A stretch of 64,000 nt of DNA from Pedobacter sp014947265 (GCF_014947265.1 NZ_JADCNK010000026.1:1-64000); one strand, 5' to 3'. Positions 18,823-27,033 are shown, counted from the stretch's first letter. Program-made: numbers and translations. The notes: generated by a model not told the origin, from the letters alone.

Positions 18823-19074
18823 TCAGCGATTCAGAACAAAAAGTCATCATGGAACAAGGTGTAATGAGTAGACATCCTTTCATAGCGCAAAATACAGAAA
18901 TCATTTGCGGGTTGCGATGAGGTGATCTATTGAAAATGGCTTGCCTGGCAGTCAATATACTTCTATAACAGGGTATTCTGTATTGGATTTGCGAAAGGCT
19001 CAGCCTGTGCGCTTATCCGGCAAAAATCTTTGATCATGGCATAAAAAATGCAAATTGCATTAAATTTGAATCGA

Positions 19075-19708
19075 ATGGCAAGAAAAGTTACGGATGGACC
19101 AGTTAGGAACAAGCAGCGGACCAAGGCCAACATAATTGCCGCACTCGGAAAAATCCTGAAAAAAAAACGGCTTTTCCGGATTAAGCATCAGCAGGGTTGC
19201 TGATCAGGCAAAGGTAGACAGTCGGCTGATCTATGATTATTTTGGCAGCCTTGAAGGATTGGTGAAGGAATATCTCGATGCCAATGATTACTGGAAAATC
19301 AATCCGGAAAATGTCGGGGCCATTGTAGAGGCCAGCAGGGCAGATTCAGGGAAAGCGCTTGCTTACAACGTGCTGGAGGACTAGTTTGACAGTCTGATCA
19401 AAAACGAGGAAATGCGCCGCATTATCACCTGGGGGCTTAGCGAAAAGCTGCCTTCACTGAAGGAGCTGGACCTGAAGCGGGAAAACATCGGCGATCAGGT
19501 GCTGGGCGAGGTATTTGATGGCCATTTTAACAATACCGATAAAAACTTCAGGGCAATGTACGCCATATTGATGGGGGGAGTGTATTACCTTACCCTCCAT
19601 GCCAAGATGCAGGAGAATCCTTTCTGCGGGATAGATTTGCAGCAGCCTTCAGGTCAGGAAGAGATCAAAAAGGCACTCAAACAGTTTATCGAGCTGGCCT
19701 ATACATAA
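19075..19708 (+). pseudogene. TetR/AcrR-family regulator, frameshifted and with an internal stop
   Basis: The gene starts MARKVTDGPVRNKQRTKANI at 19075. A run of nine A at 19159-19167 appears to have one extra base: in the next frame the protein continues NGFSGLSISRVADQAKVDSR then LIYDYFGSLEGLVKEYLD, a textbook TetR helix-turn-helix. An in-frame TAG at 19382-19384 (LED*FDSL, easily derived from CAG) then interrupts it before a C-terminal part that runs to 19708. Two independent lesions argue for a decayed gene rather than a sequencing slip. The regulated gene may have been the hydrolase upstream. Confidence 0.85.
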
Positions 19709-19925
19709 TTTGTTAACTTGAGTAGATGGCACGTACATTAGCGTTCAGTCTCATTTGACATTAAATCATTATATCTCACTAATTATAAAACGGCATCTGA
19801 GACTCTTATTGTTTGTCAATTGCTAATTACAAAAACACATATACTCAAATTTGTCAGAAGTAAGAACCCGTATAAGACCATGTATCAAGGTTAATTAGTC
19901 TCTATCATTTTGTTTTTGTATCAAA

Positions 19926-19960
19926 CTTCAAGATGTCTTCAGTATCTTATACCATATTTG
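19926..19960 (+). promoter_or_regulatory. Tandem CTTCA repeat and -7-like element before the OmpR-type regulator
   Basis: CTTCA occurs at 19926-19930 and 19937-19941, a pitch of 11 bp as in PhoB/OmpR-family boxes; the shared context is ACTTCAnnATGTCTTCAG allowing one gap. Eleven bases later comes CATATTTG (19953-19960), one mismatch from TAnnTTTG. The same arrangement with the same 11-base gap occurs at 23368-23402. Transcription from here would leave almost no leader before the ATG at 19967. Confidence 0.55.
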
Positions 19961-19966
19961 CGTATC

Positions 19967-20644
19967 ATGAAGATTCTCATTATCGAAGACGAACCTGGTC
20001 TGCAGCGCAGTATAGCACAATACCTCCTGTCAGAAGGCAATTTGTGCAGTATGGCCTCAACCTATATTCAGGCATTGGAAAGACTTGGTGCATATGAATA
20101 CGACTGCATTTTGCTTGATCTTACGCTTCCCGATGGTGAGGGGCTTCAGATACTGAACTACCTTAAACGCATGAGCAGGAACGAGGGGGTGATCATCATA
20201 TCAGCGCGAAATTCCATAAACCAAAAGATTGAGGGTTTGAGTCTCGGTGCTGATGATTACTTAATCAAGCCCTTTCACCTCTCGGAGCTAAATGCCAGAA
20301 TACTGGCCGTTGTTCGCCGCAAAAGTGCTCATGGCGAAAGGCATATTGAATTTAACGAAATCAGGATAGATCTGGATGCAAAGGAGGTGCTTGTAAATGG
20401 AAAGGTGCTTTACATGACCAAAAAAGAATTTGATCTGCTATTATATTTTGTTTCCAATAAAGGTAAAGTAATCTCGAAATCTGCGGCGGTCGAGCACATC
20501 TGGGGCGATGATTCGGACATGGCCGACAGTTTTGATTTCATCTATACCCATATCAAGAACATCAGGAAAAAACTTACCGATGCCGGAAGCAGGGATTACT
20601 TTCAGTCGGTATATGGTATTGGTTATAAATTCACAGAAGTATGA
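19967..20644 (+). CDS. OmpR/PhoB-family response regulator
   Basis: A 225-residue regulator starting at the ATG at 19967, where MKILIIEDEP gives the standard receiver start; an upstream extension is in frame but is not part of the family. Receiver: acidic EDE at 7-9, phospho-Asp51 in ILLDLTLPDG, Lys in YLIKPF. The winged-helix output domain covers about 130-225 (VLYMTKKEFDLLLYF; IYTHIKNIRKKL; VYGIGYKF). Its stop overlaps the kinase start as ATGA. A tandem 11-bp repeat in front suggests autoregulation and shared control of the 23.6-26.8 kb operon. Confidence 0.95.
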   Translation: MKILIIEDEPGLQRSIAQYLLSEGNLCSMASTYIQALERLGAYEYDCILLDLTLPDGEGLQILNYLKRMSRNEGVIIISARNSINQKIEGLSLGADDYLIKPFHLSELNARILAVVRRKSAHGERHIEFNEIRIDLDAKEVLVNGKVLYMTKKEFDLLLYFVSNKGKVISKSAAVEHIWGDDSDMADSFDFIYTHIKNIRKKLTDAGSRDYFQSVYGIGYKFTEV

Positions 20645-21897
20645 AGTTATTTACCAGATATAACAGAATATTGGTAGTCATTAGTCTTTCCGGACTGCTG
20701 CTAATCGGATTTCTTTTTTACCGGATGCTTGTCTATTATCTCGACCGACAGATTGACCATGACCTGGTGGAAGAGGTAATGGAGGTGAAGGAATATTCGG
20801 CAAAAGGCAATTTCTACCAGCCGCATGAATTTGAGGATCTTATTGTTCAGTATAAAAAGGTAGAAAAAGTTAATCCTTCCAGTAGCTATGCCGATACCGT
20901 ATTCTATAATCCGGTTAAGCACAGGAAAGAAACCGCCAGATACCTTAAGACTGAATTCGAACTGGTTGGACAGCCTTACCAGGTTTTGGTCATTGCTTCG
21001 AAATTTGAACGGCAGGAGCAGATCAGAAACATCTGCCTCATTATCCTCATTCCGGTGATGATGCTTTTTGCACTGGTGCTTTTGATAAACAGGATTTTGC
21101 TTAAAAAAATCTGGACCCCTTTTGAGCAACTCTTAAAGAATATTACGGCATTCAATATTAATCATGAGCGGCCGTACGAGCCTGTAGAAATGCCGGTGGC
21201 AGAATTCAGGCAATTAAACGAGGTTTTGGTAGCACTTTCAGGGAAGGTGAAATCTGATTATCACGAAATCAAGCTTTTCACTGAAAATGCTTCTCATGAA
21301 ATGATGACGCCCCTGGCTGTAATTAATTCGAAGCTTGATAATATGCTCCAGTCTAATGTGCTTGGTAAGGAGGATGGCGAAACACTAGTTGAACTGTATA
21401 AGGCAACCTCCCGTTTGACCAGGCTTAATCAATCCCTACTGCTTTTGTTTAAAATTGATAATAATTTATTGCAGGATGAGGAAAAGGTTAACCTGAAATC
21501 GCTTATTGAAGAAAAACAGGTTTACTTCCAGGAACTTATTACGGAGCGCAATATCACCGTGGAAACCACTCTAGCCGATGTAACTATTTCTACAAGCCGA
21601 AGCTTACTTGAAATACTGATTAATAATCTTTTCAGTAATGTGATCAGGCATAATTACGATGGTGGTAAAATTGAAATCACTTTGGATGTAGATAAAATAG
21701 TATTTGCCAATACCGGGCACAATAAAGCGCTTGATCCTGAAAAAATATTTGACCGTTTTTATAAGGATAATGCCTCAGAAGGTACAGGGCTAGGGCTTGC
21801 CATACTGAAACAGATCTGCAACCGGCAACGTTACCAACTTAATTATTCCTATTATCAGGACCTGCACACCTTTACCATTACATTTAACCATCAATAA
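20641..21897 (+). CDS. Sensor histidine kinase (HisKA/HATPase_c)
   Basis: A 418-residue kinase. Two membrane spans (about 10-29 and 130-150) enclose a small periplasmic sensor of about 100 residues. The H-box FTENASHEMMTPLAVINS carries phospho-His219, with MM where most kinases have LR. HATPase_c motifs are LLEILINNLFSNVIRHN, IFDRFYKDN and GTGLGLAI. It is coupled by a 4-base overlap to the OmpR-type regulator and lies 5 bases before the cytochrome b gene, so the kinase probably senses a redox or metal condition handled by the downstream genes. That is inference from position. Confidence 0.95.
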   Translation: MKLFTRYNRILVVISLSGLLLIGFLFYRMLVYYLDRQIDHDLVEEVMEVKEYSAKGNFYQPHEFEDLIVQYKKVEKVNPSSSYADTVFYNPVKHRKETARYLKTEFELVGQPYQVLVIASKFERQEQIRNICLIILIPVMMLFALVLLINRILLKKIWTPFEQLLKNITAFNINHERPYEPVEMPVAEFRQLNEVLVALSGKVKSDYHEIKLFTENASHEMMTPLAVINSKLDNMLQSNVLGKEDGETLVELYKATSRLTRLNQSLLLLFKIDNNLLQDEEKVNLKSLIEEKQVYFQELITERNITVETTLADVTISTSRSLLEILINNLFSNVIRHNYDGGKIEITLDVDKIVFANTGHNKALDPEKIFDRFYKDNASEGTGLGLAILKQICNRQRYQLNYSYYQDLHTFTITFNHQ

Positions 21898-21902
21898 AAC
21901 AT

Positions 21903-22571
21903 ATGGCTATTATCGAACATACCAATAAAGAAATCGGAGCAGTCAAAAAGGGGAAGAAATACGCCTCTTCCATACGTTTCTGGCACTGGTTAAATTTCGT
22001 CATCATTTCCGGTTCACTACTCACCGTGCTGATCAACTCCATGCTTTTTGACCGCTCTCAGCGCAGCTTTGTGAAAAATGAACTGATTAATGCCGGGGCA
22101 GCTGTAAGTGACAAGCAGGCCGGAGCAGTTACCCATGGCCTTGAAGATCAGGTATGGGCAATACATAGCTATTTTGGCTATGCCCTAGCTGCACTTTTTC
22201 TGTTCAGGTTAATAGCTGAATTTTTTCTACCTCCTGCAAAAAGACTCTTTCCCAAGCTTAAAAAAGCTTACCATGCATATTTTATCTTAAAAAAGGAACG
22301 CGAAACTGCAAAGCACGAACTGGTAGCGAAAGGACTTTACATCATTTTTTATCTACTGCTTTTGATTATGGTGGTTACCGGCCTGTTATTGGCTTTTGAA
22401 GATTATACTGGCATCCCGCAGAACATTAACCACAGTATAAAAGAATTTCATGGTTTCTGCATGTACCTGATTCTGGGTTTTATTGTTATTCACCTGTCAG
22501 GAGTTTTCCTTGCTGAGCGGAAGGATGGAAAGGGAATTGTTTCGGATATGATTAATGGTGGAGAAAATTAA
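21903..22571 (+). CDS. Di-haem cytochrome b (cytochrome b561/Ni-Fe hydrogenase-type membrane subunit)
   Basis: A 222-residue integral membrane protein with four predicted spans (about 20-42, 83-105, 135-155, 175-200). Histidines that could ligate two b haems are in RFWHWLNF, WAIHSYFGYALAALFLFR, EFHGFCMYLILGF and FIVIHLSG, the pattern of the cytochrome b/b6-like HydC/PhsC family. It would move electrons between the quinone pool and a periplasmic partner. Five bases separate it from the kinase gene. Plausible partners are the thioredoxin, ApbE-modified or Rieske proteins encoded 1-3 kb downstream. Confidence 0.85.
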   Translation: MAIIEHTNKEIGAVKKGKKYASSIRFWHWLNFVIISGSLLTVLINSMLFDRSQRSFVKNELINAGAAVSDKQAGAVTHGLEDQVWAIHSYFGYALAALFLFRLIAEFFLPPAKRLFPKLKKAYHAYFILKKERETAKHELVAKGLYIIFYLLLLIMVVTGLLLAFEDYTGIPQNINHSIKEFHGFCMYLILGFIVIHLSGVFLAERKDGKGIVSDMINGGEN

Positions 22572-22607
22572 GATGATGGGTATTCAATTTAACATAAAGC
22601 TAAACAT

Positions 22608-23300
22608 ATGAGTAAGTTTCATCATGAACAACATTTAAAAAGCTCAGCATTTATTTCTGATATCGTTATCGGCATGAGTGATGGGCTTACCGTTCCATTT
22701 GCACTTGCCGCTGGCCTGAGCGCCGCTGTAAGCAGCAATTCGATTATCATTACCGCCGGCATTGCCGAGATTATTGCTGGCTGCATTGCTATGGGGCTAG
22801 GCGGTTACCTGGCGGGAAAAACAGAGCAGGAGCACTATGAAAGTGAACTGAAAAGGGAATACCTCGAAGTAGAAAATGTACCCGAAAAGGAAAAAGAAGA
22901 GGTAAAGGAAATTTTTGCGGAATACGGACTGGATAACAAAGCACAGCAACTTATTGTAGATCAGATGTGTAAAAATAAAGACCACTGGGTAGATTTTATG
23001 ATGAAGTTTGAACTTGGGCTGGAGAAACCGGATGTCAACAGGGCGAGAAACAGCGCGCTTACCATAGGATTTTCTTACTGTGTTGGTGGTATGCTGCCCT
23101 TATCAGCTTATTTTTTTACCTCAAAACCGCAGGATGGGTTGATACTTTCTGCATTGCTGACCACCATCTGCCTTTTCGTATTTGGCTATTTTAAAAGTAA
23201 GGTAACCGGACAGCCACCAATAAAAGGTGCGTTAAAAGTGACTGCAATAGGTTTGATTGCTGCAGGAGCGGCATTTCTGATCGCAAGACTGATCACTTAG
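22608..23300 (+). CDS. VIT1/CCC1-family Fe2+/Mn2+ transporter
   Basis: A 230-residue membrane protein. The first two spans contain the family signature (SAFISDIVIGMSDGLTVPFA and AEIIAGCIAMGLGGYLAGK). An acidic cytosolic segment (about 78-130, rich in Glu: EYLEVENVPEKEKEEVKE) corresponds to the metal-binding domain of VIT1, followed by three C-terminal spans. The family removes Fe2+ or Mn2+ from the cytosol (into vacuoles in yeast and plants). It is the last gene of the regulator-kinase-cytochrome set and suggests the system responds to iron or manganese excess. Confidence 0.9.
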   Translation: MSKFHHEQHLKSSAFISDIVIGMSDGLTVPFALAAGLSAAVSSNSIIITAGIAEIIAGCIAMGLGGYLAGKTEQEHYESELKREYLEVENVPEKEKEEVKEIFAEYGLDNKAQQLIVDQMCKNKDHWVDFMMKFELGLEKPDVNRARNSALTIGFSYCVGGMLPLSAYFFTSKPQDGLILSALLTTICLFVFGYFKSKVTGQPPIKGALKVTAIGLIAAGAAFLIARLIT

Positions 23301-23367
23301 GTTGTATTTTTATTTTTCGCTCCTTAGGTTCATCATTAACAAATATTTAACAGATTTTTATTCAAAA

Positions 23368-23402
23368 CTTCAGAATGTCTTCAGACTTTGTCTATAGTTT
23401 TG
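23368..23402 (+). promoter_or_regulatory. Promoter with tandem 11-bp CTTCA repeat
   Basis: CTTCA at 23368-23372 and 23379-23383 repeats with an 11-bp pitch. After an 11-base gap comes TAGTTTTG at 23395-23402, a perfect TAnnTTTG -7 element. The repeat covers the region where a -33 element would lie, as expected for activation by an OmpR-type regulator. The same layout precedes the regulator gene at 19926-19960. Confidence 0.6.
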
Positions 23403-23594
23403 TTACAAGCAATCGGTTTTATTCTTATTCCCCGATGAAAGGATAGCCAAAGCCAACGGAACCCTAAAAACTTTTTATAGATAGAATTTTTTACACGATT
23501 TTATTCAGTTTATCCCCGTCGGTAACGAAGGGCTATCCATCAGGATATTGACTGAATATTTTATTGCATTGCTCATTTTAACTATAAAAGGAAC
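23403..23594 (+). other. Long leader of the Rieske-ApbE-DUF4266-DUF3570 operon
   Basis: About 190 bases lie between the -7 element and the Rieske start. GGATAGCC (23441-23448) can pair with GGCTATCC (23531-23538), with flanking CC.GATG/CATC.GG complementarity, which would close a loop of about 80 bases. I do not recognise a known riboswitch class. A structured leader is possible but unproven. Confidence 0.3.
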
Positions 23595-24020
23595 ATGGAC
23601 AGAAAAGATTTTCTTAACAGCATCGGGATGAGTGCTGCGGCCTTTGCACTCATCAGCTGTATCGGTTGCAAAAAGACTGATGGCAGTAGTTCTACAGATA
23701 CCACAAGCCCAACTGGTGTAAATTTTACACTTGATTTAAGCCTGGCAGCCAATGCGGCACTGTTAAGCAACGGCGGCTCATTAGTGTCGAATGGGGTTAT
23801 TGTAGCCAAAACAAAGGAAGGGGCTTATATTGCCGTGCAGCGATCATGTACTCATGAAAGTTATCCCCTCACTTATCAATCTGTAAACAGCCGTTTTTAC
23901 TGTCCTAACCACAGCGCAACCTTTTCTTAAAATGGAGTCGTAACCAATGGTCCGGCTTCACACTCCTTAACCATTTATAATACCCAGCTTACGGGTATTA
24001 CCTTAAAAGTTTATTCTTAA
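23595..24020 (+). pseudogene. Rieske [2Fe-2S] lipoprotein interrupted by an in-frame TAA
   Basis: The first 111 codons encode a lipoprotein signal (about 1-25; ISCIGC) and a Rieske domain with CTH and CPNH cluster-ligand motifs. A TAA at 23928-23930 then stops translation, but the same frame continues for 29 more codons (NGVVTNGPASHSLTIYNTQL, then TGITLKVYS) to a TAA at 24018-24020. That tail is the normal end of such Rieske domains. One substitution (AAA to TAA) would explain it. The ligands are kept but the final strands are lost, so the short product is probably unstable. It is the first gene of the thioredoxin-ApbE operon. Confidence 0.8.
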
Positions 24021-24025
24021 AAATT

Positions 24026-24454
24026 ATGAAACTACTTTTTGTCGCCCTAATCGGGTTGTTCGCTATTCCGGCATCATGGATGGGAAACTTTACTGAAGCG
24101 CAGAAACAGGCTAAAGCCACACATAAACAGATCCTCATCAATTTTTCCGGATCCGATTGGTGCGGTCCGTGTATCCGCCTGCGCAAAGAGATTTTAGAAT
24201 CCGAAAGCTTTGAACAATATGCCGCTGCCAATCTTTTATTGGTAAGGGCAGATTTTCCAAGGCAGAAGAAAAATCAACTTCCTAAGGAACAAATTAAACT
24301 CAACGAAGCATTAGCAGAGGTATATAACAAAGATGGTAAGTTCCCTTTTACCGTTTTGGTTGATGAAAATGGAAAGGTGCTCAAAAGCTGGGATGGATTT
24401 CCTGGTGAAAGTCCGCAGGATTTCGTTTCTGAAATTGATAAACTAAAAAAATAA
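24026..24454 (+). CDS. Exported thioredoxin-family protein
   Basis: A 142-residue protein with an N-terminal signal peptide or anchor (1-20), so it acts in the periplasm. The thioredoxin fold has active site WCGPC (Cys46 and Cys49), and the cis-Pro region is FPFTVLVDENGKVL. It resembles the 'thioredoxin family/DUF255-like' proteins that reduce periplasmic disulfides. It starts 5 bases after the end of the Rieske frame and 6 bases before apbE. Its likely partner is the Cys-rich tail of the DUF4266 lipoprotein two genes on, which is a hypothesis from neighbourhood. Confidence 0.9.
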   Translation: MKLLFVALIGLFAIPASWMGNFTEAQKQAKATHKQILINFSGSDWCGPCIRLRKEILESESFEQYAAANLLLVRADFPRQKKNQLPKEQIKLNEALAEVYNKDGKFPFTVLVDENGKVLKSWDGFPGESPQDFVSEIDKLKK

Positions 24455-24460
24455 GCTTTA

Positions 24461-25393
24461 ATGACCAAATATGTTTCTGTAAACCGGATACTAAAACTCA
24501 TGGGAAACCGGTTTGAGTTTACTGTGATTGCTGAGCATGAGCAGGAGGGTAATGCAGCGATAGATGCCGCAATAGATGAAGTGCGAAGGATAGAATATTT
24601 GCTCACTACTTTCAGCGATCTCAGCCAAACCAGCCTGATCAACGGGCGTGCTGGTTTAAGCCCAGTAAAAGTAGATGAGGAAGTGATTAGCCTTATTGAG
24701 CGGTCTGTCAGGATCTCAGAAATTACCGATGGGGCTTTTGATATTACCTATGGCTCTATAGATAAAAGACTCTGGAATTTTGATCAGGGTATGACCAGCC
24801 TTCCTGACGAAGAAACTGCACTAAAATCTGTCGGACTGATTGATTATCGAAATGTAATAATAGACAAAAAAAAGTCAACTGTTCTGCTCAAAAATAAAGG
24901 CATGCGTATCGGTTTTGGTGGAATTGGAAAAGGCTACGCTGCCGATAAGGCAAAGTTGGTGCTGCAGAAACTGGGTATCAAAAGCGGGATTGTAAATGCA
25001 GCAGGAGATCTGATTACCTGGGGTACTCAAGCCAGTGGCCATCCATGGACAGTAGGTATTGCAGACCCCGAACAAACCGACAGACCTTTTTCTGCACTAA
25101 AAATCAGTGATATGGCGATTGCCACTTCTGGTAGTTACGAAAAATTTGTGACGATTAATGGCAAACGCTATTCCCATACCATAGATCCCAAAACCGGACT
25201 GCCGGTAAGCAGCGTAAAAAGTGTGAGTATCATCTGCCCAAGTGCTGAACTTGCTGATGCCTTAGCTACACCAGTTGTAGTGATGGGCGTAAAAATAGGG
25301 CTGGAGCTGATTAACCAGATTAAGCAAGTGGCCTGTATTGTTATCGACGATAATGATCGGGTATATACCTCAAACAATATTAATGTGATATAA
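24461..25393 (+). CDS. apbE: ApbE-type FAD:protein FMN transferase
   Basis: A 310-residue flavin transferase, which attaches FMN covalently to Ser/Thr of extracytoplasmic redox proteins using FAD and Mg2+. Signature segments are AFDITYGSIDKRLW, IGFGGIGKGYAADKAK, VNAAGDLITWG, MAIATSGSYEKF and HTIDPKTGLPV. Unlike most ApbE proteins it shows no signal peptide or lipobox: it starts MTKYVSVNRILKLMGNRFE, and the upstream gene ends 6 bases before, leaving no room for one. No FMN_bind domain or [ST]GA[ST] acceptor is encoded nearby, so its substrate is unclear. Confidence 0.93.
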   Translation: MTKYVSVNRILKLMGNRFEFTVIAEHEQEGNAAIDAAIDEVRRIEYLLTTFSDLSQTSLINGRAGLSPVKVDEEVISLIERSVRISEITDGAFDITYGSIDKRLWNFDQGMTSLPDEETALKSVGLIDYRNVIIDKKKSTVLLKNKGMRIGFGGIGKGYAADKAKLVLQKLGIKSGIVNAAGDLITWGTQASGHPWTVGIADPEQTDRPFSALKISDMAIATSGSYEKFVTINGKRYSHTIDPKTGLPVSSVKSVSIICPSAELADALATPVVVMGVKIGLELINQIKQVACIVIDDNDRVYTSNNINVI

Positions 25394-25394
25394 T

Positions 25395-25625
25395 ATGAAA
25401 ATTTCAAGAACATTTTTCCTTTCGATGGTTACCGCGATTTCGCTGGGCAGCATGCTTAGCGCATGTAGCAGCGTAAAGCCTTATCAAAAAAATAAAATTA
25501 ATGATGCAGATATGATCCTTTCGGCCAGGAAGGCTCAAAAATTTGAGCAGAGTTTCCAGCTGTACCGTGAAGGTGCATCTGGTGCCAATGGAGGCAAAAG
25601 CGGTGGTGGTTGTGGTTGTAATTAA
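25395..25625 (+). CDS. DUF4266 lipoprotein with Cys-rich GGCGCN tail
   Basis: A 76-residue lipoprotein: signal peptide with lipobox LSAC (Cys24), a short middle (ADMILSARKAQKFEQSF) and a C-terminus YREGASGANGGKSGGGCGCN. The last residues GGCGCN are the DUF4266 hallmark. The two cysteines could bind metal, carry a cofactor or form a disulfide with the thioredoxin. The SGA triplet is reminiscent of ApbE acceptor sites but the acceptor position is Asn, not Ser/Thr. It starts one base after apbE and precedes the DUF3570 gene by 12 bases. The function is unknown. Confidence 0.88.
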   Translation: MKISRTFFLSMVTAISLGSMLSACSSVKPYQKNKINDADMILSARKAQKFEQSFQLYREGASGANGGKSGGGCGCN

Positions 25626-25637
25626 TTAGCTGCAGAA

Positions 25638-26849
25638 ATGAGAAAAATATATCTTCATGTGCTTTTTATGTACTTCGGTATCTTAAGCACTTATGCGCAA
25701 ACCAGACCAGCACCCGCAAAAGTAGATAGCAGTAGGTATCAGTCTCGAAAACTCAAAATCGACGAAATTAACCTGGTTTCAGCCTATTATCATCAGAACG
25801 GGAATAATTCTGCTGTTACTGGCGGTATTGGTACTGAGAAACTGAGCGATTTTGCAAATACGATTGACCTGCAGATGTCTAAATTCAATAAAAGGGGCAG
25901 AAAAAATACTTTTCTTTTCGAGCTTGGGGTAGATCATTATACTTCCGCTTCGTCTGATAAGATCGATCCAAGTACCATTTCTTCAGCATCTTCGGCCGAT
26001 ACCCGTATTTATCCTTCTTTAAACTGGACACACTCCAATGAAGAAACAGGAAATTCCTTTGGTTTCACAGGATCTTATTCAACAGAATTCGATTACCAAT
26101 CAATGGGAGCAGCCTTTAATTTAACCCGTTTATCAAAAGATAAAAATACCCAGTTTGACTTTAAACTTCAGGCATTTTTAGATCAGTGGACGGTCATCCT
26201 GCCGATAGAACTGCGAACGGGCAATGCCGGCAAGGGGCACGAACAATATGATACTGCACCGAGGAATTCTTTCAGTGCATCCTTTTCGCTGTCACAGGTG
26301 ATCTCCCAGAAATTCCAGGCCTCATTGATCCTGGAGCCATCCTATCAGAAGGGTTTGCTGGCCACTAAATACCAGCGCGATTATTTTACCGATGGCTCGC
26401 TGCGATCGGAAACTTTACCCGATAAGCGTTACAAACTTCCTATCGGACTGCGGATGAATTACTTTTTGGACGATCGTTTTGTGATCCGTACTTTTTACCG
26501 TTATTATATGGATAACTGGGGAATCAGGGCGCATACAGCAGAGCTTGAAATACCGGTAAAGATCAATTCATTCTTTTCTATAAGCCCTTTCTATCGTTAT
26601 AATAACCAGGTGGGAACCAAATACTTTTCCGCTTATGGCCAGCATTCGCCATCGGAACAATATTTTACCAGCGATTATGACCTATCTACACTCACCAGTG
26701 ATTTTTATGGCGCAGGTATTCGTTTTGCTCCGCCGAAAGGTGTTTTTGGCTGGCAAAGACTCAATATGCTGGAATTGCGATATGGACATTATTCAAGGTC
26801 AACAAGTTTGGTTTCCAATATTGTTTCTTTAAATCTTAAATTTAAATAA
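25638..26849 (+). CDS. DUF3570 outer-membrane beta-barrel protein
   Basis: A 403-residue protein with signal peptide (1-21, ending TYAQ) and alternating amphipathic strands rich in aromatic residues through the whole length, ending SNIVSLNLKFK in the manner of an outer-membrane barrel. The DUF3570 assignment rests on family character and on its partnership with DUF4266, thioredoxin and ApbE genes, a set I know to recur. The role is not established; a porin or outer-membrane anchor for the redox module is a reasonable inference. It is the last gene of the operon. Confidence 0.85.
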   Translation: MRKIYLHVLFMYFGILSTYAQTRPAPAKVDSSRYQSRKLKIDEINLVSAYYHQNGNNSAVTGGIGTEKLSDFANTIDLQMSKFNKRGRKNTFLFELGVDHYTSASSDKIDPSTISSASSADTRIYPSLNWTHSNEETGNSFGFTGSYSTEFDYQSMGAAFNLTRLSKDKNTQFDFKLQAFLDQWTVILPIELRTGNAGKGHEQYDTAPRNSFSASFSLSQVISQKFQASLILEPSYQKGLLATKYQRDYFTDGSLRSETLPDKRYKLPIGLRMNYFLDDRFVIRTFYRYYMDNWGIRAHTAELEIPVKINSFFSISPFYRYNNQVGTKYFSAYGQHSPSEQYFTSDYDLSTLTSDFYGAGIRFAPPKGVFGWQRLNMLELRYGHYSRSTSLVSNIVSLNLKFK

Positions 26850-27033
26850 GCCTACATAATTAAGGGTTTACAATCCAAAACGTCTGCCCTGTTTACCAAT
26901 TTTATATTAAGTCAAATTCACTGGGAATAAAGGTATATCATCTTATATTCCTGGTGAATTAATATTAATTGATATTTAATTTATTCTTGTCTATAAACAC
27001 AATAAGGCATTAACCAAAATCATATTGATGCAT

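Noticed and set aside
23595..23930. Truncated Rieske as a normal short protein
   Set aside because: The frame past the stop continues with family-typical residues, so an interrupted gene is the simpler explanation.
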